Positions 33,542 through 42,473 of a stretch of DNA of 51,042 nucleotides are shown here, piece by piece. The notes under the pieces are model-generated. The model was not told the origin of the DNA. It was given only the letters and a program-made list of their open reading frames with translations, and made no database searches. Position 1 is the stretch's first letter. Each line of letters begins with the position of its first letter. Source of the stretch: a bacterium (GTDB lineage: Bacteria; Moduliflexota; Moduliflexia; Moduliflexales; JAUQPW01). Where the stretch lies: positions 1-51,042 of the forward strand of contig JAUQPW010000031.1 of NCBI GenBank assembly GCA_030550175.1, written 5' to 3'. The position numbers and the translations under genes were made by a program.

Positions 33542-34054
33542 ATGGAATCGCAAATTCCAAATTTCGAATCTCCTATTCTTCTTATCGGCATCGGTAATAA
33601 ATACCGCAGCGATGATGGAATTGGACTCGAAATTGCCTGTAGACTCAAGGCTCTAAATCTACCTGGTATCAAGGTCATGGAGGAAACAGGTGAAGGAACT
33701 ACCCTGTTGGAGGCATGGAAAGGTATTGATAGGGTCATCCTTTTCGATGCGATATGTTCTGGTGCTATGCCAGGAACCATTTACCGATTTGATGCCCATA
33801 ATCAATCAATCCCTGCAAAGTTTTTTCACTACTCAACCCATGCCCTCGGTATTTCTGAAGCCATTGAGCTTGCTAGGGCCCTTCATCAACTTCCAACTTA
33901 CCTCATCGTTTATGGTATCGAAGGGAAAAATTTCACTGCAGGTTTGGGATTTTCCTCGGAAGTTGAAGCGGCTGCCCAGGAAGTAGTAAAACATGTGTTA
34001 CGTGAGCTTCAACCTTTTTTGTTACAAAAAATGTGCAGCAAAAACCTTACCTGA
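33542..34054 (+). CDS. Hydrogenase maturation protease
   Basis: A 170-aa HycI/HoxW-type endopeptidase. It starts with LLIGIGNKYRSDDGIGLEIA (the first Ni-sensing acidic residue is the Asp of RSDDG), then DAICSG, then FHYSTHALGISEAIELA carrying the conserved His. It clips the C-terminal peptide of the large subunit after Ni insertion. It lies 34 bp after hydA and probably in the same transcript. Confidence 0.93.
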   Translation: MESQIPNFESPILLIGIGNKYRSDDGIGLEIACRLKALNLPGIKVMEETGEGTTLLEAWKGIDRVILFDAICSGAMPGTIYRFDAHNQSIPAKFFHYSTHALGISEAIELARALHQLPTYLIVYGIEGKNFTAGLGFSSEVEAAAQEVVKHVLRELQPFLLQKMCSKNLT

Positions 34055-34108
34055 GAAGGTTTGCTCTTCGAATGTTTTGAATTTCGAAGCTGTTCAAGAG
34101 GAGCTATG

Positions 34109-36994
34109 ATGACCCTTAAGCTTTCTGAAAATGCGCTTCGAGTTTTAGAAGCCCGTTACCTTCGGCGTGATGCGCAACGCCGAATCGTTGAGACACCGGA
34201 ACAGCTCTTTGAACGGGTCGCCAGGGCTATTGCCCATGCTGAACTTCTGTTGGGCAATGCCCGGCAAGCTGCTTATTGGCAGGACGAATTTTATAAGTTG
34301 CTGGTATCCTTGGAATTCATACCCAATAGTCCCACGTTGATGAATGCCGGGGTACCTCTGGGGCAGTTGAGCGCTTGCTTCGTTCTACCGGTGGAAGATA
34401 CAATGGAAGGGATCTTTGAAGCCATCAAGCAGATGGCACTGGTTCAACGAACGGGTGGGGGGACGGGTTTTTCTTTCTCTAAACTGCGGCCCAAAGGGGA
34501 TGTGGTAGCCTCTACAGGGGGTGAAGCGTCAGGACCGGTCTCGTTCATGAAGATCTTTGACTGTGTAACTGAATATATCAAGCAGGGAGGGAAGCGGCGA
34601 GGCGCCAACATGGGAGTCTTACGCGTGGATCATCCCGATATCCTGGAGTTGATCACTGCCAAGCTCGATGGAACCAGCCTGCAGAATTTCAACATCTCCA
34701 TAGGAGTTACAGATGCCTTCTTGAAAGCTGTCCAGCAGGATCAGCGATATGACCTAATTCATCCTGGTACCGGAAAGCCCGTGAGTCAGTTAAGGGCCAA
34801 GCAAGTCTTCGACACCATCGTTGAGGCAGCCTGGCGGGTTGGGGATCCTGGCCTGCTCTTCCTGGATACGATCAACCGTGCCAATCCTACCCCTCATCTT
34901 GGCTCGATCGAGGCGACCAACCCTTGCGTAACTGGGGATACATGGGTACACACGAACAAGGGCCCTCGGCAGGTACAAAATCTCCTGCATACCCCGTTCA
35001 CCGCGGTCGTTCATGGAAAGGAATATCGAGCGACAGCCTTCCGGTGTACGGGGGAGAAGCCAGTCTTCCGGATTAAGACAGATCGAGGCTTCTCCCTCCG
35101 GCTGACGGCAAGCCACCAAGTTAAGGTAGAACGGTGGCGCCGCCGCAGTCGCGGTGGAAGCTACTGGGTGGAGATAGAATGGAGGGAGACCAAGGATCTC
35201 CGGCCTGGAGATCGAATCGTTCTTCATAATCATCGTGGTTACACTTGGGACGGAGAAGGAACTTTCATGGAGGGATGGCTGGTCGGCCAGATGGTGGGCG
35301 ACGGCGGATATAACCCTGAGAAGTACCGTGATTACATCCGGTTCTGGGGCGACACGAAGGCATACATGGCTGAGATTGCAACTTCCGCTATTCGACATCT
35401 GCCTTATCGGGTGCGTGCAGACTTCACGGGCCGTAAGTTCGGCGCTGACGCAGGGACGCTCACAGTTGCTGCAACCGCACTGGATCAACTCGCCAAAAGA
35501 TATATCACCCCTGCAAACAAGGGACTTCTGCCAGCCATCGAGGAAGCAAGCAGCGACTTCTATTGCGGATTCCTTCGTGGGCTCTTTGACACCGATGGAA
35601 GTGTACAACGTAGCAAGGAGAAGGGTTTGAGCGTCCGACTGACGCAAAGCGCTCTCGAGCGCCTACGTGTCGTCCAGCGGATGCTAGCCCGCCTCGGTAT
35701 CCTGTCCACAATCTATCGGAACCGTAAACCCAGGAAGCTCACCATGCTACCAGATGGCAAGGGTGGCAGGAAGCTCTATCTGGCCCAGAATTTCTACGAG
35801 CTTGTGATCACAAAGGACAACATCGTCGAATTCGATCGACGGGTGGGCTTTTCTGACCCAGCGAAGCAAGAAGCCCTAAAGGAGGCCCTTCGATCTTTGA
35901 GCCGTGGTCCCTCCCACGAACGGTTCACGGCCCAGGTTACAGCTGTCCTACCCGATGGGGTGGAGGACGTGTACGATTGCACCGTGGAAGAGGTGCACGC
36001 ATTCGATGCCAATGGCATTGTTGCTCACAACTGCGGCGAAGTCCCACTCCTGCCTTATGAAGCATGTAACCTTGGCTCCATTAACCTGGCACGTATGGTC
36101 CTCGAGCACAACGGCCATGTCGAAGTGGATTGGGTAAAACTTCTTGATACGGTACGAAAAGCTGTGCGCTTCCTGGATGACGTAATAGAGGTCAATAAGT
36201 ATCCTGTTCCTGAAATTGAACACATGACGCGGGGTAACCGCAAGATAGGTCTTGGTATAATGGGCTTTGCCGAACTGCTCATCCGACTTAATATTTCTTA
36301 TGATTCTGACGAGGCTGTCGGGTTAGCGGAGCGGATTATGCATGCCATTGCTTCTGAGGCTCTTAAGGTATCTCAGGAACTCGCTAAGGAACGTGGGGTT
36401 TTTCCAAATTGGAAGGGGAGTATTTATGAGAGCAGGGGTATAAAAGTCCGAAATGCCACATGTACGGCCATCGCACCGACTGGAACCCTCAGCATCCTGG
36501 CCAACACAAGTGCGAGTATCGAGCCCCTCTTTGCGCTGGCCTACCAACGTAAGCATGTATTGGGCGATCAGACACTTCGCGAAATCAACCCTATTTTCCT
36601 TGAGTACCTTCAACGCTATGGTCTAAATGTAGAAGAAATCGTTGAGAAAATTCTGGAAAAAGGCCGGCTTAAGGATATAGAAAAAGTACCCGAAGGATTC
36701 AGAAGGCTGTTTACAACAGCTCTGGAGATACCTCCCGAACGGCATCTTCAGATTCAGGCAGCCTTTCAGCGTCACGTCGATAACTCTGTTTCCAAGACAA
36801 TTAATTTACCCCAAGACGCTACCCCTCAGGATGTGGCTCGTGCTTATTGGCAAGCTTGGGAGTTAGGTTTAAAGGGCATTACCATTTATCGTTACGGAAG
36901 CAAATCAGCGCAAGTGCTTGAGCTGGGTGTTGATGAAAAAGCTCACCACTATGATCATGCATCCAAATGCGATCCTGAGGAATGCAGAGTTTAA
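34109..36994 (+). CDS. nrdJ: Class II (B12-dependent) ribonucleotide reductase with intein
   Basis: 961 codons: a 592-aa NrdJ interrupted by a 369-aa intein. ATG 34109 is chosen five bases after AGAGGAG; ATG 34106 is possible. The extein has PNSPTLMNAG, the substrate-site Cys of LSACFVLP, NPCGE (radical-site Cys plus Glu) and the C-terminal thiol pair KCDPEEC. Adenosylcobalamin dependence is inferred from similarity and the lack of nrdB. It makes deoxyribonucleotides with or without oxygen. The intein splits NP from CGE at the active site, so activity requires splicing. It follows the hydrogenase protease gene by 54 bp. Confidence 0.93.
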   Translation: MTLKLSENALRVLEARYLRRDAQRRIVETPEQLFERVARAIAHAELLLGNARQAAYWQDEFYKLLVSLEFIPNSPTLMNAGVPLGQLSACFVLPVEDTMEGIFEAIKQMALVQRTGGGTGFSFSKLRPKGDVVASTGGEASGPVSFMKIFDCVTEYIKQGGKRRGANMGVLRVDHPDILELITAKLDGTSLQNFNISIGVTDAFLKAVQQDQRYDLIHPGTGKPVSQLRAKQVFDTIVEAAWRVGDPGLLFLDTINRANPTPHLGSIEATNPCVTGDTWVHTNKGPRQVQNLLHTPFTAVVHGKEYRATAFRCTGEKPVFRIKTDRGFSLRLTASHQVKVERWRRRSRGGSYWVEIEWRETKDLRPGDRIVLHNHRGYTWDGEGTFMEGWLVGQMVGDGGYNPEKYRDYIRFWGDTKAYMAEIATSAIRHLPYRVRADFTGRKFGADAGTLTVAATALDQLAKRYITPANKGLLPAIEEASSDFYCGFLRGLFDTDGSVQRSKEKGLSVRLTQSALERLRVVQRMLARLGILSTIYRNRKPRKLTMLPDGKGGRKLYLAQNFYELVITKDNIVEFDRRVGFSDPAKQEALKEALRSLSRGPSHERFTAQVTAVLPDGVEDVYDCTVEEVHAFDANGIVAHNCGEVPLLPYEACNLGSINLARMVLEHNGHVEVDWVKLLDTVRKAVRFLDDVIEVNKYPVPEIEHMTRGNRKIGLGIMGFAELLIRLNISYDSDEAVGLAERIMHAIASEALKVSQELAKERGVFPNWKGSIYESRGIKVRNATCTAIAPTGTLSILANTSASIEPLFALAYQRKHVLGDQTLREINPIFLEYLQRYGLNVEEIVEKILEKGRLKDIEKVPEGFRRLFTTALEIPPERHLQIQAAFQRHVDNSVSKTINLPQDATPQDVARAYWQAWELGLKGITIYRYGSKSAQVLELGVDEKAHHYDHASKCDPEECRV
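34925..36031 (+). mobile_element. Intein with LAGLIDADG homing endonuclease in nrdJ
   Basis: 369 residues from Cys1 (CVTGDTWVHT, block A) to His-Asn (ANGIVAHN, block G) with Cys as first residue of the C-extein. Block B is LTASH. Two LAGLIDADG-type motifs, WLVGQMVGDGGY and FLRGLFDTDGSV, mark a homing endonuclease that could copy the intein into empty nrdJ alleles. Both acidic residues are present, so it may be active. The insertion point in NPCGE is a known hotspot in ribonucleotide reductases. Confidence 0.93.
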
Positions 36995-37114
36995 CAGATA
37001 TCTCAAAATTAGTTTTTAGTAAACTTCGAAAAGCTTAACCTGATAGGAATAGATCCCATACTCGCGTAGGTGCTCAGCTCAAAGCCTGCGGCTTGCGGAA
37101 CTTCCCAAGGCGTT

Positions 37115-37471
37115 TCAAGAGAAACCCTTACATTGTAAGAAATTAGGACAGAAGACAGATACAACGCATGCGATGTTTTCTAGTGCAGATTCAATATCAG
37201 GAAAGCCGCTGTTAGAGAACATTTGCGTAATATGTACAAGATGTTGTCTGATTTGATCACGACGGGTTGCATCTTTCGGATCATTAGCTTCGACCTCTAT
37301 GATGCCACCGTCTGCTGTTAAGCGAAAGTGGTGGGTAGCTGTAGCGTGACTGAATCCCATTACCTGGTCACCTCGCTTGTTAACACCAGCCAGGTGATCG
37401 GCATGATTATCACCAGATTTGTCAGATATTTTGGAATTATCTCCTTGATGTTGAGAACAGTCAGCTAAGCC
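37115..37471 (-). pseudogene. Remnant of a small secreted hypothetical protein
   Basis: An open frame without a start from 37471, with recognisable sequence around GDQVMGFSHATATHHFRL, TADGGIIEVEANDPKDATRR and DQIRQHLVHITQMF, resembling a conserved family that normally has a signal peptide and a longer C-terminus. ATG 37360 begins inside it. After SALENIA the frame runs through the dispersed 17-bp motif at 37134-37150 and stops, so the gene is broken at that motif. Not functional as far as I can judge. Confidence 0.55.
37134..37150 (+). promoter_or_regulatory. Enhancer-like motif (copy 13, orphan)
   Basis: TGTAAGAAATTAGGACA followed by GAAGAC, which also follows other copies. No sigma-54 promoter was found nearby on either strand, so this copy appears stranded by rearrangement. 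The remaining gap sequence (36995-37114 and 37472-37523) holds no gene. Confidence 0.5.
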
Positions 37472-37523
37472 TTATTGAAGGAATAGTGCAATCGATAGGC
37501 TAGAGTTCACAATAACATTTGGC

Positions 37524-40154
37524 TTATTCCTCCCATAGCGGCACAAGCCTCAGGATCCAACGGGTCATGTACACACCGGCCAGGGATGACCCAGCCACCA
37601 TGGGCACCATGACTGCCCATGCCCGCCAATCCAGTGGTACAATACCGAACAGATCGCGTAGGGGTGTATAGAGCGCCAGGATCTGTAGCCCTACTGCTGC
37701 CCCGTAACTCCACAGCAAGGCAGGGTTTGACCATAAAGACAGATTGTCCAGCTGCCGCACGACCATCACTCGCGTGAAAGCGTGTAGCACAATACTTGTG
37801 AACAACATCGTTCGCGCATAGGTTACGTCCCCGAACTTTAGTCCCACCCAAAAAATCAGAGCGTAAGCAATCAACGTGCGGAAGATGCTCCCGACGATCG
37901 TAGCATAGATAGCTTTATTCAGAATTGGTTCGTCATGACGGCGTGGACGACGCTTCATCACATGGGGTACAGCCGGATCTACGGCCAGTGCGCTAGCTGG
38001 GATCAGGTCGGTCACCACATTCACCCAGAGCAACATCTTGGCCGAGAGCGGGAAGTAACCCGCTACCGAGAGGGTTAGTACGACGAATACCTCACCCAGA
38101 CTAGTGCTCAGCAGATAATTGGTGAACTTGCGGATGTTATCAAAGATACGGCGGCCTTCCTCAACAGCGGCAAGGATGGTGGCAAAGTTGTCATCCAATA
38201 ACACCATAGCGGCCGACTCCTTGGCAATGTCGGTACCGCGCAGGCCCATCGCCACACCTACGTCGGATTGTTTAAGGGCAGTGGCATCGTTCACGCCATC
38301 GCCAGTCATTGCTACAAAATGGCCAGCGTCCTGGAATGCCTGGAGCACTTGCTGCTTGGTTTGAGGTGTGGCGCGCGCCACGATGTCCACATCTTTTATC
38401 CATTCACGTAGTGCCTCACGCGAGAGGCCCTCCAGCTCGCGCGCCTCAATGGAGCGCTCGCCGATACCCAGTTGCTTGCTCACTGCACGTGCCGTTAACG
38501 CATTGTCACCGGTGATCATAACGACGCGGATGCCTGCTCCCTTTGCTTGTGCAATGGCTTCAGCTACTCCGGGACGTGGGGGATCCATCATCGCTTGCAA
38601 GCCGATGAAGGTCATTCCCTGCTCGGTGCTGTCCGTTGCATCCGCTGAGGGGACTTCTTTCTGTGCCATGGCCAGCACATACCTCCCTTCACCCTCCAGG
38701 TGCTCGATCACTTTAGAAATGGCTTGGTAGCGAGAGTCTTCAAGCGGCACGCGCTGACTCCCTTGCCAGCACGAAGTACAGCGTGCAAGTACCTCTTCTG
38801 CCGCACCTTTTGTGTAGGCAAGGAAATGTCCTTCATGCTGATGGATCGTTGTCATCATCTTCCTTTCGGAGCTGAAAGGAATTTCGTTGACCTTAGGATA
38901 ATTCGCACGTTCATGCTCGACATCCAGCCCCGCCATTTGCCCTGCGCGTAACAGTGCCACATCCACCGGGTCGCCAGTGATCTTAAACGTTGTGCCCTCT
39001 TCCAGGGTTGCTTCATTACACAGCACACCCGCCCGCAAAACTTCGTGCAATGCCTTCTCGTCTACGTGGCCCTGCGGCACTGGTACGATTTGACTCCCAG
39101 CGAACAGGCGCTGGACGGTCATTACATTCTGCGTCAGTGTACCGGTCTTATCGGTGCAGATGGTATCCACCGATCCCAGTGATTCAACTACCGAAAGACG
39201 TCGCACCACCGCCTTGCGTACCGCCATCTGATGCGCACCCAAGGCTAGCGCGAACGTCAGCACAATGGGCAGGCTCTCCGGGATGGTGGCCACAGCCAGA
39301 CTGAGTGTGTTGAGTGCCACATCCACCAGGGGCTCGTGCAACAAAAAAAGCAGAATAAGTGCGATGATTGTAGCAAGCGCACCAACGATGATCGTCATCT
39401 GCCGTGCCATCTTTTGCACCTCTACCTGGAACGGCGTTGGATGCTCAGCCATCTGTTCCAGCATGGCGGCGATCTGACCGACTTCGGTCGTCGTGCCGGT
39501 ACGGACAACTACCGCCAGGCCGGTGCCATGCGTGATGTAGGTTGAGCCAAAGACCATGTTGATACGCTCAGCCAACGGCGCATCTGGCGTGACCGGTTCA
39601 GGTGATTTATCTACCCCGATGCTCTCGCCAGTGAGGGCCGATTCGTCCGTACGCAAGCTGTATGCTTTAATCACTCTGGCATCGGCTGGGACTTTCTGCC
39701 CATGCGAGAGCACCAGGATGTCACCGGGTACCACTTCGGCGGCATCAATCTCGTGACGCATGCCGTTGCGCATTACGACAGCTTTGAATTTCAGGAGTTT
39801 GTCCAAGGCATTAAGTTCTTTCTGTGCGCGATACTCTTCAAAGAAACTCAAGGCCACGCTGAGTCCAACGATACCCAAAATGAAGAACGCTGTCAGTCGT
39901 CGACCACTCTCGCCCGGCAAGAAGCTGACCGTATAGGCTAGCATGGCCGCAAATAGCAGCGTCAGAACGAAAAAATTAGCAAACTGTTTGAGGAATAAGC
40001 GCAGCGGCGAAGTGAGCTTAGGCCGTATAATCTCGTTGCGGCCGAACCGCTCAAGCCTTTCAGCAGCTTCAGCCGTCGTCAGTCCTTCTAGGTGTGTACC
40101 CAGTTGCTTCAGAGTGTTATCAATTGAGAGACTATGCCAAGGCGTTGTATCCAT
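37524..40154 (-). CDS. P2A-like cation-transporting ATPase (probable Ca2+)
   Basis: An 876-aa P-type ATPase: N-terminal cation-ATPase domain, TGES (175-178), membrane-4 motif ATIPESLPIVLTFALALG, phosphorylation site Asp335 (CTDKTGTLT) and TGDGVNDATALKQSDVG. The PESLP motif and short loops resemble bacterial SERCA/PMR1-like pumps exporting Ca2+ or Mn2+. It differs clearly from the enzyme at 14476. GC content appears higher than in the neighbouring genes. It is transcribed alone; no sigma-54 promoter was seen upstream. Confidence 0.93.
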   Translation of the reverse strand: MDTTPWHSLSIDNTLKQLGTHLEGLTTAEAAERLERFGRNEIIRPKLTSPLRLFLKQFANFFVLTLLFAAMLAYTVSFLPGESGRRLTAFFILGIVGLSVALSFFEEYRAQKELNALDKLLKFKAVVMRNGMRHEIDAAEVVPGDILVLSHGQKVPADARVIKAYSLRTDESALTGESIGVDKSPEPVTPDAPLAERINMVFGSTYITHGTGLAVVVRTGTTTEVGQIAAMLEQMAEHPTPFQVEVQKMARQMTIIVGALATIIALILLFLLHEPLVDVALNTLSLAVATIPESLPIVLTFALALGAHQMAVRKAVVRRLSVVESLGSVDTICTDKTGTLTQNVMTVQRLFAGSQIVPVPQGHVDEKALHEVLRAGVLCNEATLEEGTTFKITGDPVDVALLRAGQMAGLDVEHERANYPKVNEIPFSSERKMMTTIHQHEGHFLAYTKGAAEEVLARCTSCWQGSQRVPLEDSRYQAISKVIEHLEGEGRYVLAMAQKEVPSADATDSTEQGMTFIGLQAMMDPPRPGVAEAIAQAKGAGIRVVMITGDNALTARAVSKQLGIGERSIEARELEGLSREALREWIKDVDIVARATPQTKQQVLQAFQDAGHFVAMTGDGVNDATALKQSDVGVAMGLRGTDIAKESAAMVLLDDNFATILAAVEEGRRIFDNIRKFTNYLLSTSLGEVFVVLTLSVAGYFPLSAKMLLWVNVVTDLIPASALAVDPAVPHVMKRRPRRHDEPILNKAIYATIVGSIFRTLIAYALIFWVGLKFGDVTYARTMLFTSIVLHAFTRVMVVRQLDNLSLWSNPALLWSYGAAVGLQILALYTPLRDLFGIVPLDWRAWAVMVPMVAGSSLAGVYMTRWILRLVPLWEE

Positions 40155-40250
40155 TGGGTTCGCAACTTATGAGATTCAATCGATAGGAATCGTAAGAGAG
40201 ATGTACTAGGTTTTCACATCTATCCTTAACCCCAACCCGAGCTGATGCAT

Positions 40251-40284
40251 GATTATTTTAATTAATGATTATTTTTTAATTAAT
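40251..40284. repeat. Tandem AT-rich duplication at a gene end
   Basis: GATTATTTTAATTAAT (40251-40266) is followed by GATTATTTTTTAATTAAT (40267-40284), overlapping the stop codon of the CoA-disulfide reductase-like gene. A simple tandem duplication. Confidence 0.4.
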
Positions 40285-41956
40285 GAAAAAACGGAAGGAT
40301 ATTTCTGAAGGTCGCATAGGTCTGCATGCCTCCAGACAGGTTCTTGACCCTAAATCCATTTTGTAAGAGGACACGGGTAGCATAATAGGCCCGTTGACCC
40401 ACTCCACACACTAACCAAACTTCTCGATCCTTTGACAGCTCCCCTAAGCGACCCCGCAATTCATCAATAGGGATGTTTTTGGCCCCGGCGATATGACTCC
40501 TTTCGTACTCAGCTACGCTTCGTACATCGATAAGCTGCACATCTGCCTTGTTTAACTCTTCCCAATCGGCTAAAGGTAGATCACCTCGTAAATGGTTGGC
40601 GGCGATCATTCCAGCCAGATTTACCGGGTCCTTGGCAGCTCCAAATTGGGGAGCATAACAAAGTTCAGCTTCCTCCAGGTCATAGACTGTTCCACCCATC
40701 TGGATAGCCATCGAAATAACATCGACACGTCTAGCCACTCCTGACTCCCCTACTGCCTGCACCCCTAATATGCGGCCATCGTCTTCGGAAAAGAGCAGTT
40801 TGATATGGATCGGCTTTGCACCAGGATAATACCCTACATGGCTACCAGGATGCAAGTAAATCTTCTGGTAATTTTTTATTCCTGCACGTTTTAAAGCCTT
40901 TTCACTTGCACCTGTCATTGCCACAGTGAGACCAAAGACTCCACAGACAGCCGTACCTTGCACGCCTCGAAAGTGTATATCGGCATTTGTATGGCCCAGT
41001 ATGGCCGCTGCAGCTATACGCCCTTGTCGATGAGCAGGCCCTGCCAGAGGAACCAGTTGCCAGTTACCGGTAATTACATCCCGCACTTCTACCACGTCAC
41101 CTACAGCCCAAATATTTGGGTCACTGGTCCGCATCTGATCATCTACTCGAATGCCCCCGTGCTCACCTAAGACTAATCCAGCCTCTTTTGCTAAAGAGGT
41201 TTCGGGTCGCACCCCTACACTCAGTATCACCAGGTCTGTGTCGATTTTGTCTCCTGAAGCAGTATGGACGGATAAACCTCCTGGGGAACGTGGATAAAAA
41301 CCCTCTACGCGGCTGTTGAGGCGCAGGTTCACTCCATTTGTCTGAAGATGCGCCGCTACAAAAGTCGCCATCTCGGGGTCAAGGAGGGGCACAACCTGGT
41401 TGGTCATCTCTACAATGGTAACGGATAAACCTCGTCGTACCAGATTCTCAGCCATTTCCAATCCAACAAATCCACCCCCTACGATAACGGCTTGAGAAGC
41501 ATTTTCCACCGCCTTACGAATCTTCCGACTATCTGGAATGGTTCGCAGTGCAAAAATACCTGGGAGATCGATCCCTGGGATCGGAGGCCGTATGGGTTGT
41601 GCACCCACTGCGAGTACTAAAGCGTCATAAGGCTCCCGGCGAATCTTGCCGGTTTTGAGATCCCGGACTTCAATCTCTTTCTGATATCGATCAATACGGG
41701 TAACCTCGGTTTCTGTATAAACTTCAATATTAAATCGATCCTTGAAAAGTTTTGGTGTTGCTACCAGTAGATTTTCCTCCATTGTAATGACATCCCCCAC
41801 ATAATAGGGTAAGCCGCAATTAGCAAAGGATACATAGGGTCCTCGATCAAAGATCAGGATTTCACACTGTTCACAAAGACGTCTGGCCCGTGCTGCACAG
41901 GTTGCCCCTCCTGCAACACCCCCAACAATGAGAATGCGCTTCTTGCTCATATTCAT
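40280..41956 (-). CDS. CoA-disulfide reductase / polysulfide reductase with rhodanese domain
   Basis: A 558-aa flavoprotein. The FAD-binding start LIVGGVAGGATCAARARR, active-site Cys47 (SFANCGLPYY) and NAD-binding VIVGGGFVGLEMAENL identify the CoA-disulfide reductase family. Residues about 465-555 form a rhodanese domain with Cys517 (LVCGVGQRA). Fusions of this type (CoADR-Rhd, Npsr) reduce CoA polysulfide or persulfide with NAD(P)H. GGAGGAAGG supports the start. Together with the rhodanese-TauE operon it points to sulfane-sulfur metabolism. Confidence 0.92.
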   Translation of the reverse strand: MNMSKKRILIVGGVAGGATCAARARRLCEQCEILIFDRGPYVSFANCGLPYYVGDVITMEENLLVATPKLFKDRFNIEVYTETEVTRIDRYQKEIEVRDLKTGKIRREPYDALVLAVGAQPIRPPIPGIDLPGIFALRTIPDSRKIRKAVENASQAVIVGGGFVGLEMAENLVRRGLSVTIVEMTNQVVPLLDPEMATFVAAHLQTNGVNLRLNSRVEGFYPRSPGGLSVHTASGDKIDTDLVILSVGVRPETSLAKEAGLVLGEHGGIRVDDQMRTSDPNIWAVGDVVEVRDVITGNWQLVPLAGPAHRQGRIAAAAILGHTNADIHFRGVQGTAVCGVFGLTVAMTGASEKALKRAGIKNYQKIYLHPGSHVGYYPGAKPIHIKLLFSEDDGRILGVQAVGESGVARRVDVISMAIQMGGTVYDLEEAELCYAPQFGAAKDPVNLAGMIAANHLRGDLPLADWEELNKADVQLIDVRSVAEYERSHIAGAKNIPIDELRGRLGELSKDREVWLVCGVGQRAYYATRVLLQNGFRVKNLSGGMQTYATFRNILPFFH

Positions 41957-42058
41957 AGACCTTCCTCCAGCTATCAGATGTTTTCTCTTTAGAAAACGTA
42001 AGCAATATTGGCGTTATAAATTGCCATAATTTAATTGATATAACTTACTTCAATAAAC

Positions 42059-42385
42059 GTACCAAATTCTTTTAAGCTTTGAATCGGACAGTAAGTTATT
42101 GCCATTGGTAATCCTTTAGATTGGAACAGTGGAGGTCCTTTGATTAACTCAAGGAGGAGGAGAAGTTATTGGAATTAATACGGCTATTTTCTCTACTCCA
42201 GGAAGGGTTTTGGGGATAGGTTTCACCGTTCCCACTAATACGGCAGAGGAATAGCAACCCAGTCAATTACCCATCGACGAGTAATTCGACCCTGGATGGG
42301 AGTCATCGGAGGAGTTACTATACCTCCTGAGTTAGCCAAAGTCTTGAAACTTTCGGTTATGGACTTTCACTTAGGTACTTGTTAA
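42059..42385 (+). pseudogene. Degraded HtrA/DegP serine protease
   Basis: Conserved DegP pieces appear in order but in shifting frames. SFKL-stop-IGQ-stop-VIAIGNPLD (42068-42121) is joined directly to the catalytic NSGGPLINS. A shift in the AGGAGGAGG run follows, then EVIGINTAIFSTPGRVLGIG, stop at 42252, and in a third frame THRRVIRPWMGVIGGVTIPP to 42385. About 50 residues between NPLD and NSGGP and the whole N-terminus are missing. It lies next to dnaJ-dnaK. Two nonsense codons, two frameshifts and one deletion make it a clear pseudogene. Confidence 0.8.
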
Positions 42386-42473
42386 GAGTTTTATAGAATG
42401 AGCCAATATCCATTTGTATTTCATAAAGTAAGGGGTCGTGTGATTATTCCATGAAATGCGGATTAATGGAAGG

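Noticed and set aside
37524..40154. Several long plus-strand frames opposite the P-type ATPase
   Set aside because: They are antisense shadows of a clearly coding, higher-GC gene and contain no recognisable protein.
42001..42030. Sigma-54-like TGGCGT...TTGC sequence upstream of the htrA relic
   Set aside because: The GG to GC spacing is 11, not 10.
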